This document shows, piece after piece, positions 35,031 through 46,004 of a stretch of 64,000 nt of DNA. Origin of the DNA: Lachnospiraceae bacterium (GTDB lineage: Bacteria; Bacillota; Clostridia; Lachnospirales; Lachnospiraceae); NCBI GenBank assembly GCA_910575155.1, contig CAJTDX010000010.1, positions 1 through 64,000 of the forward strand, given 5' to 3'. Position 1 is the stretch's first letter, and each line of letters starts with the position of its first letter. The position numbers and the translations under genes are program-made. The notes under the pieces are model-generated. The model was not told the DNA's origin. It saw nothing but the letters and a program-made list of their open reading frames with translations, and did no database searches.

Positions 35031-35059
35031 ATTATATATGTTACTTCGTAAACAGTCAA
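35031..35059 (-). promoter_or_regulatory. galK promoter with operator in the spacer
   Basis: On the minus strand TTGACT (35059-35054) and a perfect TATAAT (35036-35031) are 17 bases apart. The spacer contains GTTTACGAAGTAAC (35053-35040), a near-palindrome with the form of a LacI/GalR-family operator. A repressor bound there would block the polymerase directly. The LacI-type gene is adjacent and divergent. Confidence 0.8.
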
Positions 35060-35071
35060 TCTATTTAGTAA

Positions 35072-36175
<1,104 letters not shown>

Positions 36176-36234
36176 TCGTAAGGAACTTGTGTACTTTAAC
36201 AATTTACAGTAACATAGTCTCCCTCTAATATAGA

Positions 36235-36290
36235 ATTCCTCCATTTACATCTTCCACTGTGCAGCAGAATCCGTAAATGGAGGAATATTT
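36235..36290. terminator. Bidirectional terminator between the regulator and the giant beta-galactosidase gene
   Basis: ATTCCTCCATTTAC and GTAAATGGAGGAAT form a perfect 14-bp stem with a 24-base loop, followed by ATTTT on the plus strand. The two flanking genes converge on it. Confidence 0.75.
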
Positions 36291-36331
36291 TACCTCGGGA
36301 GCTAATTGTTCAGCTTAAGAGCGATTTTATG

Positions 36332-39300
36332 TTATTTCTTAACTTTGCATGTTTTTGCCTTACTGTAGTCTCCGTAAATTACATCCGAACCTACCTTCTT
36401 ATACGCACGCATTCTGATATAGACTTTCTTACCGCCCTTTAACTTCTTGCCGTTGGCAAATTTCTTAATATCTTTCTTGATGATCTTTCCTTTCTTGATT
36501 TTGATTACTTTCGCCTTTTTCAATTTCTTTGAACTGTCGGAAATCTGAATCTCATATCCGCTCGCGCCTGCTGTCTTCTTCCACTTCAGAGATACTTTTC
36601 CTTTTGACTTGCTCTTTGCGGTAATCTTAGTAACCTTAGCGGGTTTTACACGTACCACGTAAGAATCTGTCTTTCCTCCGCAGGAAGCGGTGATTACCGT
36701 CCTGCCCGCTGATTTCGCAGTTACTTTTCCGGTGTTCGGGTCTACAGACGCCACCTTCCGGCTTTTGCTTGAGTAAACAACTTTGAAGTTTCCTGCTCCC
36801 GTTGCAGTCACTTTAGCGGTACGTTTAACGGTACGTTTAATGTTCAGTGTTACCGTTTTCTTGTTTGTAAATGAGACGGAAGTTACTGTCGGCTGCACCG
36901 CTGCCGTATCTTTTCTCTTCAGTCCGTCTAACGCTTTTTGCAGCGCTTCTATCGCATCCTTCGCTTCCTTAGCGGTAGCGCCCGGCTTATTCTGAATTGC
37001 CTTTAAATTATCCAATGCTGCCTGTACAGCCGCCCAGCTCTCAGGCGTATAGTCATCTGCTTTGTAATTCCCTGCATTTAATATGGCGTCCGCTACCTGC
37101 TGTTTGTCTGCATCTGTCATTCCGCCGTCTTTCCTTGCCAAAGCATCCATCGCTGCCTGAAGCTCTTCTTTCGCCTGATCAACCTCTGTCTGCGTTGCGC
37201 CTGCTTTCTCTGCTACGGCCTTTGCGGCTGCTAATTTCTCCGCAAATATACTCCAGGTTTCCTCTGTGTAGTCTTCTTCCAACATGCCTTCCGCTTTTGT
37301 AATCAGTTCATTCAGCTTACTCTTATCTACATCCGGATCCGTCTGACCGTCTTTCCTCTTAAGGCCGTCCAGCGCCGCCTGCAGCTCTTCCTTCGCCTGA
37401 TCCACTTCTGTCTGTGTTGCGTCTGCTTTCTCTGCTATGGCCTTTGCGGCTGCCAGTTTCTCTGCAAATACGCTCCACGTTTCCTCTGTGTAGTCTGCTT
37501 CTGTTTTCCCTTCCGCTTTTGTAATCAGCTCGTTCAGCTCACTCTTATCTACTGTCGGATCTGTCTGGCCGTCTTTCTTCTTAAGACCATCCAGCGCCGC
37601 CTGCAGCTCTTCCTTCGCCTGATCCACTTCTGTCTGCGTTGCGTCTGCTTTCTCTGCTATGGCCTTTGCGGCTGCCAGTTTCTCTGCAAATACGCTCCAC
37701 GTTTCCTCTGTGTAGTCTGCTTCCGTTTTCCCTTCCGCTTTTGTAATCAGCTCGTTCAGCTCACTCTTATCTACTGTCGGATCTGTCTGGCCGTCTTTCT
37801 TCTTAAGACCATCCAGCGCCGCCTGCAGCTCTTCCTTCGCCTGATCCACTTCTGTCTGCGTTGCGTCTGCTTTCTCTGCTATGGCCTTTGCGGCTGCTAA
37901 TTTCTCTGCAAATACGCTCCAGCTTTCTTCTGTGTATTCTGCTTCCGTTTTCCCTTCCGCTTTTATAATCAGCTCGTTCAGTGCGCTCTTATCTGCCTCA
38001 GACTCGCTGTCTTTCTTCTCCAGGGCGTCAATCGCATTCTTTAATGCCTCTGCGGCTGCATCAACCGCCGTCTGACTGGCGTCTTCCTGTGCCATAAGCG
38101 TCTCTGCCGCCGCTAACGCTTCCTGCATAACCGCCCAGCTGGATGGCGTATAATCATCTTCATTTAATACTTTGGTTCTTTCAATTTGTGTACTCAGCTC
38201 TTTTTTATCTGCTTTTTCCTGAACAACAACAGATATATTTAACGTTCCGTCCACTCCGTCTGCCCATGCAAAGCCTTCCGGAAGTGTGAGCGGCGCCGAC
38301 GCCTGATAGGTTCCTACAGCATTCGGGTCATAATCTGCAACGGTCCATAAGGAGGCATTGTTTTCAAATGTGGGTACGATACTGCCGGACGCCACTTTTC
38401 CGTAAATCTCTATCTCTGCAAGCATCGCCTTCACATCATCCAGCGAAGTTCCTTTTGCTACTGCAATGGAACTCTTATCTGGGTCCATTCCTCTTACTTT
38501 GATTCCTTCTGTTTCAAAAGAACCAGACATTTTAAAGTTATCAAGCCAGATATCGCAGTTTGTAGTTCCACTGTTCCGCTGGCATCCTATCGTAATCCGG
38601 TTAAAGGTCGTAACCGTGTCTGCAAACTTCATTGCATTTTCCTGTGTGACTTCTGCGAGTGTTGTACCACCGTTCATTATTTTAAATATTACGCTGCCAG
38701 CTCCAAAATCAGCCGTCACTTCTGCATGAAGCCATTTTCCACTGCCAGACGGGATGTCAACCCAGCTTTCTTCGTTATAATTATAGTACTGCAATGTTCC
38801 ATTCTTCTTTCCGTCAATCAGCGCAAAGAAAGAATTTCCTGTATCTGTCACCGTTCCATTTTCAGCTACAAAGCTCACCGGATCCCCCTGCTCCAGATAG
38901 ATGAAATTCGGCTGGTTGGACGGCGCCGTATTAATATAGAAATCAAATTCAAACGTTGCCACCTGCGGCACTCTGGCTTCTGAATATGCGACGCGTCCGC
39001 CTCTGGGGCCGCTTCCACCGCCATATGCGCGCAGCGCATTTCCAGTTACGCTCGCCGGATATCCTGCCGGAGCCGTGGATACTGCCTGTATTGCCATCTG
39101 GTTATTCGCATTCTGCAAGAGATTCCAGCCCGCCGGAGCTTTTGTATCTGCGTTAAAGTCCTGCTGCACTGTTACATTCGTCTCAATTACGAGTCCTTTG
39201 ACAGCCGTAAGCAGATCCATTGTTTTCTTTTTCTTATCTGCCGCTGAAGTTTCTTCTGTTACTTCTTCTGCCGCCGAAAGGGCTGTCTGAAGCGACGCCC

Positions 39301-42300
39301 AGCTATCTGTTTTGTAATCGCTTTCCTTTTTTATTCCTGCTAATGCAATCGCCGCGTCTACCACTTCCATATCAACGGGTTCTGCGCTGCCTGTCGGTTC
39401 CAGAGCGCATACCGCCTCAAGCAGGGCAAGCGTTGTATGATCCAGTCCGCTCTGGAAAGCATTGGGGTTAACCGCCATGCGTTCTGCATCTGCAAGCGCA
39501 GCCTGCAATGCCGCGTAGCTTTCTGCGCTATAGTCCGCCTGTGCTTTCTTCTTAGCCAGAGCCGCCGCCTGTGCCAGCACGCTCCTGTCGCTGTTGTTAT
39601 TGACGGTCAATACTGCGACAATACGTTTTCCGGAAGCATGGGTACTTGTCTGCGCCGTTTCAAGGCCAATCCTTGCCGTACCTGGTTTGCTGACAATCAG
39701 GGTCTTATGATCTTCTCCCAGAACAGCTTCTGCGGTTCCGCCGGAAAGAAGGCTGTAAGATGCTTCTCCCGCATTTTCATCAATTGTAAATAATCCTTTT
39801 ACCTTCGACACGTCAATCTTCTTGTCATTATATACGGCTCTGCCCGGAATATTTTTTACAGGCTCTCTGCCCTGGCTGGCTTCTTCCCTGGTCGTTGCCT
39901 TTACGCTTGCGTTTAAGCCGTTTCCTCCGACAATCACATCCAGGTAAGAATCTGCTTCCAGATTATAATTTGAGGCATAGGTATATGTAAAATTCCCTTT
40001 TTCATCTGCCGTAACCTGGGCGATATGGTCGTCTTCCTCTTCCTTCTCGTAAGACGCCCGGAGCGTCAGGCTGCTGTTTGGCTCAAATCCCGTTCCTGTT
40101 ACGGTAACGGTATCATTCTCCGCATCAATGGCAGCCGCGGCAGATGCATGTTCTGCAATTCCGCTGACATATGGAACCTTTCCATAATCAAAGCCGTTGG
40201 ACTTATTTTTCGTAAATACGCCGTAGATTGGCGCGTAAGGATTCTCAGCGTCCCATACCATAAATTTGATCGTCGTATCCCCGACTGCAGCCACATCATA
40301 CTCTACTTTCACCGTTTCATCTATGTTCCCGCCAGAATCTTTGGCATTATAAATTCTCGTGGTACACCCAACCATACGGTTCTCTTTATCATATGCGGCA
40401 AGCATTGCATAGAATACCCGGTCCTGACTTGTATCAATACCGCTCAAAAGCACCGGCACGCTCACGCCGTCTTCTTCAGCATTCGCATTGTTCAGAGCCG
40501 GAACAAGCATCAGCGACTCGCCCGCTTTTATAAATTCCACGCTCGGATCGCCCCAGATTCCCACGCCATCCGCTTCGGAGCTTACTACAAGGCGCAGCGC
40601 TTCGTAACTCTTCGCTTCTGTGCCTTCCAGATACGTCAGGTCCGTGTGAAAACTGTGCAAATCTGTTTCTGAGGTCAGATTACCGCTCTCAGCCAGTTTC
40701 ACCCAGCCCTCTTTCGCGAAATCCGTCTGATTTTTACCGTCAGCCGTAAACTTTGTGGCGCTGTAGTCCATAAGGCTGATACTCTTATGCGCCCATACTT
40801 CAAATTTCACGGCGCCGCTGCCTTTTGCGCCTGCATCTGCCCGGAAAATTCCGGCCTTCTGGCTTGAAATGTCAATGTCGATAACCTGCTGCGCCGCTCC
40901 GGCAAAGCCCTTCTCATACGTCTTCGTTCCTTCGCCCTGTTTCAGCGTAAGTTTTGTGCCTGCCTCATCGCTCTTGTTTTTGTAGATTGCTCCTTTTCCG
41001 GAAAAGGCATACAGAAGATTTCCGTTCTGCGCATAATCCGGACCTGTTAAAGATGGGATATCCACCACGTCGGCCAGAGATACCTTCGTTCCTTCAATGG
41101 CCGCGTCTCTCGTAAAGTGAATCGTAAAGGTCTTTGGCGTTCCGGCGTCATAAGATACCGTAACATCGCCCGGTACAGCAACTTTACTGATTTTGACCGG
41201 AACAATACCGCCGTCTTTCCTCACCGTTGCAGTTACCTGCGGAAGCTTCGCCCCGCTGCTGATCTTTACATTATATTCTGTCTGGTCTGCTGAAAAACCT
41301 TTCAGCGGCACGCCGTTAATCATAATCTCTTCCAGATCTGCGGCCGGTTCTTCAAAACCGCTGCCGGGGTTTTCAACGCCGGCGCATAAAATCCTCGGAT
41401 TACCCCAGACGCCCTGGTCATGACTGTTTGATCTATCAGCATCTATCACAAGGCGGATTGCCTGATAAGACTTTTCTTTACCATCCTCCTCATAAACCAG
41501 GGATACATCCTGAAACTCATACTTAGGATCCGCGGCGTTTCCTTTAATTACTTCAGATCCGCCAAGTTTTTTCCAGCCTGTAGCCGTCCAATCGGCACTT
41601 CCAACTCCATTCTTATCACGATCCACATTCGTCTCATAATACGTTTCGGTAAGCTGGCTGACATCTTTATGCGCCCAAATTTCGAACTTTATGCTGGTCT
41701 TATCATTATTCGGCTTCAGCAGCCAGTCAACTCCGCCTGTAGCCGAAAAAGATTTTGCCTGTTCCTGTGAAATATCAATGTCTATGATTTGTTGTGCATT
41801 CCCGGCAAAACCATTCTCATACGTTGACTGAGTGCTTGCAGGTCCAAGCGTCAATGTACCGCCACTCTGATTTTTATCTTTATAAATCAAATTGTATCCG
41901 GAAAAGGCATACAGCAGTTTTCCATTCTTAGGATATTTCGTTCCGTTTGTATTATCCAATTGCACTGCCGGAAAATCCACCAGGCTGCTCAGCTGCACAT
42001 ATGCCTCTCCGGACTGCACTTTTTCAAAATGCACCTTATACACCGTCTCAATTAACGCTCCGCTCTCCGGTTTATACTGAACCGTCAGTACCGCTGTCGG
42101 GGAACTGTCTGTTGCCTGCACGCATGATTCCGTTAATGAAGAAGGCTTAATAGCGGAAACGGTCGGATATCCTTCGTAGCCTGTCGGCAGCACAACCGTA
42201 TACTCCAGATTATCTGCTGAAAATCCGGATACTACCTTCTTCTCTCCGTCTTTTTCAAGCGCAATACCCATAATTGCAGGCACTTCCGGCGCCTCTTCCA

Positions 42301-45300
42301 GAATCTCTCTGGATTTCTCCATAGGATCCGTATCGCTGAACAATGGCATCAGCGTATAGGAATAATCCAAAAGTTCCGTATCTGTCTTGTTGATAACTGC
42401 GCTGACCGGCTCTGTTCCCCAGGTCACATTTCCAACGCCCTTCTGGTGCGTCAGCAGCCGCAGGGTAGTCTCTTTTGTCGCGTTTGCCTGATATGGATAC
42501 CAATGTCCGGACTGATGCGTGGAAAGCTCCTCCGGCGTATAGTGCAGCGCAACTGCCTCCAGAGGATTTCCTGAATAGCCTTCGCCGTACGTCATACCTG
42601 CCAGAATCCCGACTCCGTCTTCATTCTGCAGCGCCATCCAGCGCACGTCTGTCTTGTTTCCTGCTTCCTGTATCCTGACATACGGCACAAACTGGTCTGT
42701 GACGGTTCCGTTCCATACGCCGACCATATTGCCCGCTTTGCGGTTCCAATATGTCTCGCTTGGTCCTCTGCCGTACCATGTCAGCTTCTCAAACTCTTCC
42801 GGAATCTGCATCCGCATACCATATTCGCCAAGCTGTGCCGGCGCCTGGGCGGAAGGCGTAAGTTTTGCCGTTACCACGACGGTTCCGTTTCCGTATACGC
42901 TGTAGCTTGTCGCATAGCCGCTTCCGTTCTGCAGCTTTGCATTGACGCTGACTGTCGTCATCTGCGGTACGACAGACTTCACGGTAACGGAGACGTCTTT
43001 CATATTTTCGCCCTGTCCGCACCAGGCGTCATAAGCCTCTCCTTTTTCTTTCCAGCCCGTACCGTTAATTGCCGCATTCTGATCCGGCTCTGCACGGAAA
43101 AAGGAACCTACCGGAGCTTTGGCAATTAAGTCTTTCCCGTTTGCCTGATATGTCTTCATAAGGCCGGTCTTTTTATCTACGACTACCTTAAAAGTTTTCC
43201 CGTCCGTTGTTCCGGTAATCGTTACCTCATTCTCAGTATTTTGAGTGGTAACATTTGACATATCTTTCAGCGCAACCATCTGATCCGCGCCTTTTACGTC
43301 AATCTCAAACTGCTCGCTGCCCTGTACATAACCTTTTTCTGCATATACTTCGCTATTTTTCAGTTTGTACTCAATCTGCAGCAGATATTCTGCTCCCTGC
43401 TTTGGATTATCAATTGTATAAGGTACTGTTACCTCTTTTGTGGAAGCTCCTGCAATTCTTCCTGTCGGCGGTGCAAGGTTTACCTGTTCAGCCGTGAATT
43501 TACCGGAAGAAACCCTGGTTCCGTTTTCTAAAACCGACCATTCAATATCATAATAATTGGCATTCTTAAAGCGGTTAAAATTCTTAAGCGTTATTTTCTT
43601 TGCCGCTTTCTGCTCATCTGTCTGCACAAATTTCAAATCCTGATAACGGTATTTAACCTCATATGCCTGCGGCGACCAGGTACGGTCCGGGAAAATAAAG
43701 CCGTTGACACAGAAATTATAATCATCGCTGTTTAATTTCCAGCTATGATCAAACCCGAAGAACAAATCGTTTACTGTAAGATTCGCTCCGCTCTTCCCTT
43801 CTTGCGGCGTATATGCGCTCTGGTCAACATAATCCCATAGGAACCCTCCCTGGAAACGCGCATCCGATTCAAACTTATCTGTATAAATCTCAAAATCGCC
43901 GCCGGCATTTCCCATAGAATGCTGATATTCCATCATAATGAAAGGTTTTGTTCCGGGATTTAACTTATTGTGAGCCGGATACATGGTTCCTTCCATATCA
44001 ACTCTCTGATTGCCGTTCCACTGCTGGTCGTGAATCAATTTCTCGCCGTCAAGTTCCTTGATGACGTCAATCATGCGGTTAAAGTTACCTTCCTGCGGAT
44101 CCGGCGCAAGTCTGTCTGAGACGTCCGTTCCGCACTCATTACCAAGAGAATAGATAATTACGGAAGCATTGTTCTTATCGCGCATTACAAGACTTGTCAT
44201 ACGGTCGATCATCGCATTCTGATACCGCTTGTCATTTCCCGGGAATACTCTTCCTGAGCCTGGTTCATGCTGGGAAGCGGTGGGAATCGTTATCTTATCA
44301 CGTCCATTGTGCGTTTCCACATTTGCCTCGTCCATAATATAAAGGCCGTATTCATCTGCCAGCTCAATCAGATTCGGATCCGGCGGGAAATGGCTCGTAC
44401 GGATGGAATTGATATTTAACTGCTTCGCATTCTGCACATCTTTTACAATCGTCTCGTAGGGAATGTGATGCCCTCCCGCAGGATCCGCCTCGCCCCTGCA
44501 GACGCCATAGAACTCAATATTCTGGCCATTGATGCGCATTTCGCTGTTCGTTCCTTTTCCTTCCATGTAGAATTCGCGGAAACCAATCCTCTTTCCTACT
44601 GTCTGGAGCGTTTTTCCACTGCTGTCGCGTAGTTCAAATACCAGTGTATAAAGGTTCGGCAATTCTGCAGACCAGAGTTTGGGGTTTGCCACTGCAGCCG
44701 AAAATTCTGCCTGTACCGTCTTGCCTTTCCCCGGATTTACAGATTTCTCCAGTCCGTTTACAGAAGATACGACGCTGCCCTTACTGTCATACAGATAAAC
44801 AAGCACTTTGCGCGACGCCGCCTCGCTGCTTGTATTGGCAACGTCCACCGTGATATCAAGCTTTCCGGATGTATAGTCATGGTTATCAAATGTCGTCTCC
44901 ACATTGTAGTCAAAAATGGAAACCTTCGGTTGCTTTGTAATAAAAACATCACGGTGGATTCCAGCATAGTAAATCATATCCTGGTTTTCCAGATAGCTTC
45001 CCGTTGTATAATGGTACACCTGTACCGTTATAAGGTTTTCCCCTGCTTTTACATAATCTGTGATGTCAAATTCGCCCGTCGTAAAGCTATCCTCATCATA
45101 TCCGACAGCCTGACCGTTGACATACACGTAATAACCGGACTCTACGCCAAGAAATGTAAGGATAAACCGCTGCGTGCCAATATCCTTAGCATCAATGTTT
45201 ACAGTCCTCATATACGTTCCTACCGGATTATAAGCCGTCGGAGCCGCGGAACCATTTCCTTTGGGCTGCTTCGCCACGCCTTCGCCCTCTGCTTCCCAGG

Positions 45301-45754
45301 GATAGTCCTGATTATTATATATCGGCCAGTCAATTTCATCGCCCTTCCATCCGGCATATTTCATATTTGTCTGCCAGCTTGAGGGCACCGTTATATCGAA
45401 ATAATTCGACGGTATGGTTGTTACGCCTTCTACATTTGGCTTATCTGCCGGTTTGGACACCCAGTAGAACTTCCATGTTCCATCCAGGTCTATGTAGTTC
45501 GGCGAATTCTCTTTCCCCAGACGAAGCGTGGGATTTTCCTTTGCTCCCTCCACATCGTCAAACGGAATCATAATCGCCCTGGCATCCGTCTGACCAACCC
45601 TGACATCCTCAGGCGTCGTCCATTCATTGCCGGTGACATTGGCCGCATACGCTACGCCGGAACTACCCTGTCCCCACGTACAAAGCACGCTGCCAAATAA
45701 CAAAAGAAGCATAAAAAACTTCCCTGTAAAATGTTTCGCTACTTTTTGTACCAT
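36332..45754 (-). CDS. Giant secreted multidomain GH2 beta-galactosidase
   Basis: 3140 residues. Signal peptide 1-37 (FFMLLLLFGSVLCTWG, cleavage near VAYAA). GH2 sugar-binding, Ig and TIM-barrel domains (about 65-690) carry the acid/base E540 in SLGNECG and the nucleophile E609 in MMEYQHSMGN. Then come a beta-galactosidase small-chain-like domain (about 870-1130), cadherin-like and two NPCBM-type carbohydrate-binding modules (about 1220-1680), FIVAR repeats, a concanavalin-like domain, more FIVAR repeats (four about 74 residues long), Big_2 and an Fn3-like lysine-rich end. No LPXTG is present, so it is released or held non-covalently. It likely trims galactosides from host or dietary glycans. 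Start: AAAGGAGTGCAGGA before ATG; the upstream frame to 45844 lacks a signal. It lies beside galK-galT, which would use the galactose. Confidence 0.93.
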   Translation of the reverse strand: MVQKVAKHFTGKFFMLLLLFGSVLCTWGQGSSGVAYAANVTGNEWTTPEDVRVGQTDARAIMIPFDDVEGAKENPTLRLGKENSPNYIDLDGTWKFYWVSKPADKPNVEGVTTIPSNYFDITVPSSWQTNMKYAGWKGDEIDWPIYNNQDYPWEAEGEGVAKQPKGNGSAAPTAYNPVGTYMRTVNIDAKDIGTQRFILTFLGVESGYYVYVNGQAVGYDEDSFTTGEFDITDYVKAGENLITVQVYHYTTGSYLENQDMIYYAGIHRDVFITKQPKVSIFDYNVETTFDNHDYTSGKLDITVDVANTSSEAASRKVLVYLYDSKGSVVSSVNGLEKSVNPGKGKTVQAEFSAAVANPKLWSAELPNLYTLVFELRDSSGKTLQTVGKRIGFREFYMEGKGTNSEMRINGQNIEFYGVCRGEADPAGGHHIPYETIVKDVQNAKQLNINSIRTSHFPPDPNLIELADEYGLYIMDEANVETHNGRDKITIPTASQHEPGSGRVFPGNDKRYQNAMIDRMTSLVMRDKNNASVIIYSLGNECGTDVSDRLAPDPQEGNFNRMIDVIKELDGEKLIHDQQWNGNQRVDMEGTMYPAHNKLNPGTKPFIMMEYQHSMGNAGGDFEIYTDKFESDARFQGGFLWDYVDQSAYTPQEGKSGANLTVNDLFFGFDHSWKLNSDDYNFCVNGFIFPDRTWSPQAYEVKYRYQDLKFVQTDEQKAAKKITLKNFNRFKNANYYDIEWSVLENGTRVSSGKFTAEQVNLAPPTGRIAGASTKEVTVPYTIDNPKQGAEYLLQIEYKLKNSEVYAEKGYVQGSEQFEIDVKGADQMVALKDMSNVTTQNTENEVTITGTTDGKTFKVVVDKKTGLMKTYQANGKDLIAKAPVGSFFRAEPDQNAAINGTGWKEKGEAYDAWCGQGENMKDVSVTVKSVVPQMTTVSVNAKLQNGSGYATSYSVYGNGTVVVTAKLTPSAQAPAQLGEYGMRMQIPEEFEKLTWYGRGPSETYWNRKAGNMVGVWNGTVTDQFVPYVRIQEAGNKTDVRWMALQNEDGVGILAGMTYGEGYSGNPLEAVALHYTPEELSTHQSGHWYPYQANATKETTLRLLTHQKGVGNVTWGTEPVSAVINKTDTELLDYSYTLMPLFSDTDPMEKSREILEEAPEVPAIMGIALEKDGEKKVVSGFSADNLEYTVVLPTGYEGYPTVSAIKPSSLTESCVQATDSSPTAVLTVQYKPESGALIETVYKVHFEKVQSGEAYVQLSSLVDFPAVQLDNTNGTKYPKNGKLLYAFSGYNLIYKDKNQSGGTLTLGPASTQSTYENGFAGNAQQIIDIDISQEQAKSFSATGGVDWLLKPNNDKTSIKFEIWAHKDVSQLTETYYETNVDRDKNGVGSADWTATGWKKLGGSEVIKGNAADPKYEFQDVSLVYEEDGKEKSYQAIRLVIDADRSNSHDQGVWGNPRILCAGVENPGSGFEEPAADLEEIMINGVPLKGFSADQTEYNVKISSGAKLPQVTATVRKDGGIVPVKISKVAVPGDVTVSYDAGTPKTFTIHFTRDAAIEGTKVSLADVVDIPSLTGPDYAQNGNLLYAFSGKGAIYKNKSDEAGTKLTLKQGEGTKTYEKGFAGAAQQVIDIDISSQKAGIFRADAGAKGSGAVKFEVWAHKSISLMDYSATKFTADGKNQTDFAKEGWVKLAESGNLTSETDLHSFHTDLTYLEGTEAKSYEALRLVVSSEADGVGIWGDPSVEFIKAGESLMLVPALNNANAEEDGVSVPVLLSGIDTSQDRVFYAMLAAYDKENRMVGCTTRIYNAKDSGGNIDETVKVEYDVAAVGDTTIKFMVWDAENPYAPIYGVFTKNKSNGFDYGKVPYVSGIAEHASAAAAIDAENDTVTVTGTGFEPNSSLTLRASYEKEEEDDHIAQVTADEKGNFTYTYASNYNLEADSYLDVIVGGNGLNASVKATTREEASQGREPVKNIPGRAVYNDKKIDVSKVKGLFTIDENAGEASYSLLSGGTAEAVLGEDHKTLIVSKPGTARIGLETAQTSTHASGKRIVAVLTVNNNSDRSVLAQAAALAKKKAQADYSAESYAALQAALADAERMAVNPNAFQSGLDHTTLALLEAVCALEPTGSAEPVDMEVVDAAIALAGIKKESDYKTDSWASLQTALSAAEEVTEETSAADKKKKTMDLLTAVKGLVIETNVTVQQDFNADTKAPAGWNLLQNANNQMAIQAVSTAPAGYPASVTGNALRAYGGGSGPRGGRVAYSEARVPQVATFEFDFYINTAPSNQPNFIYLEQGDPVSFVAENGTVTDTGNSFFALIDGKKNGTLQYYNYNEESWVDIPSGSGKWLHAEVTADFGAGSVIFKIMNGGTTLAEVTQENAMKFADTVTTFNRITIGCQRNSGTTNCDIWLDNFKMSGSFETEGIKVRGMDPDKSSIAVAKGTSLDDVKAMLAEIEIYGKVASGSIVPTFENNASLWTVADYDPNAVGTYQASAPLTLPEGFAWADGVDGTLNISVVVQEKADKKELSTQIERTKVLNEDDYTPSSWAVMQEALAAAETLMAQEDASQTAVDAAAEALKNAIDALEKKDSESEADKSALNELIIKAEGKTEAEYTEESWSVFAEKLAAAKAIAEKADATQTEVDQAKEELQAALDGLKKKDGQTDPTVDKSELNELITKAEGKTEADYTEETWSVFAEKLAAAKAIAEKADATQTEVDQAKEELQAALDGLKKKDGQTDPTVDKSELNELITKAEGKTEADYTEETWSVFAEKLAAAKAIAEKADATQTEVDQAKEELQAALDGLKRKDGQTDPDVDKSKLNELITKAEGMLEEDYTEETWSIFAEKLAAAKAVAEKAGATQTEVDQAKEELQAAMDALARKDGGMTDADKQQVADAILNAGNYKADDYTPESWAAVQAALDNLKAIQNKPGATAKEAKDAIEALQKALDGLKRKDTAAVQPTVTSVSFTNKKTVTLNIKRTVKRTAKVTATGAGNFKVVYSSKSRKVASVDPNTGKVTAKSAGRTVITASCGGKTDSYVVRVKPAKVTKITAKSKSKGKVSLKWKKTAGASGYEIQISDSSKKLKKAKVIKIKKGKIIKKDIKKFANGKKLKGGKKVYIRMRAYKKVGSDVIYGDYSKAKTCKVKK
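37119..38010 (-). repeat. Tandem 222-bp repeats encoding FIVAR modules
   Basis: Four units of 222 bp (74 codons) lie inside the giant beta-galactosidase gene. The units around 37341-37562 and 37563-37784 are nearly identical at DNA level, and the outer ones have diverged. Such repeats allow copy-number change by recombination or slippage and may be collapsed in short-read assemblies. Confidence 0.9.
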
Positions 45755-45849
45755 TCCTGCACTCCTTTCCATACGTATGCTCTGTGTAATTTCACCAAAA
45801 ATACGCATCCTTCTCAATATAATTTTAGTATATATGGTGTCCACTAATA

Positions 45850-45877
45850 ATTATATAATCTTCTTTTGTATTGTCTA
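45850..45877 (-). promoter_or_regulatory. Putative promoter of the giant beta-galactosidase gene
   Basis: On the minus strand TAGACA (45877-45872) and TATAAT (45855-45850) are 16 bases apart, giving a leader of about 90 bases. The gal operator sequence seen before galK is not present here. Confidence 0.55.
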
Positions 45878-45944
45878 GTGCAGAAAATATAGTTATTATA
45901 CAAATTTTTTAGAAGACAAGATCTTTCCTAAATTAAAATCATAA

Positions 45945-45982
45945 AAGAAAACCCCGGAAAAATATCTCCAGGGTTTTCTTTC
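45945..45982. terminator. Terminator after the TPR lipoprotein gene
   Basis: AAAGAAAACCC and GGGTTTTCTTT pair as an 11-bp stem, with CGG/CCAG extending it; on the minus strand it ends in GGTTTTCTTTTATG. It follows the TPR gene stop by 23 bp. Confidence 0.8.
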
Positions 45983-46004
45983 ATTCTATTTCTTTGTTCG
46001 GTTT

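Noticed and set aside
35040-35053. TTACTTCGTAA near galK as a further LytTR box (similar to TACTTCGTGAA in the element)
   Set aside because: It is a single palindromic site within a sigma-A type promoter next to a LacI-type gene, not a paired direct repeat; the likeness is probably chance.
36332-36520. Lysine-rich C-terminus of the giant beta-galactosidase as a sortase or wall anchor
   Set aside because: No LPXTG-like motif or C-terminal hydrophobic helix is present; the end fits an Fn3-like strand pattern.
37119-38010. Regular repeats that might suggest a CRISPR array
   Set aside because: The period is 222 bp, a multiple of three, and encodes protein repeats; no short repeat-spacer alternation.
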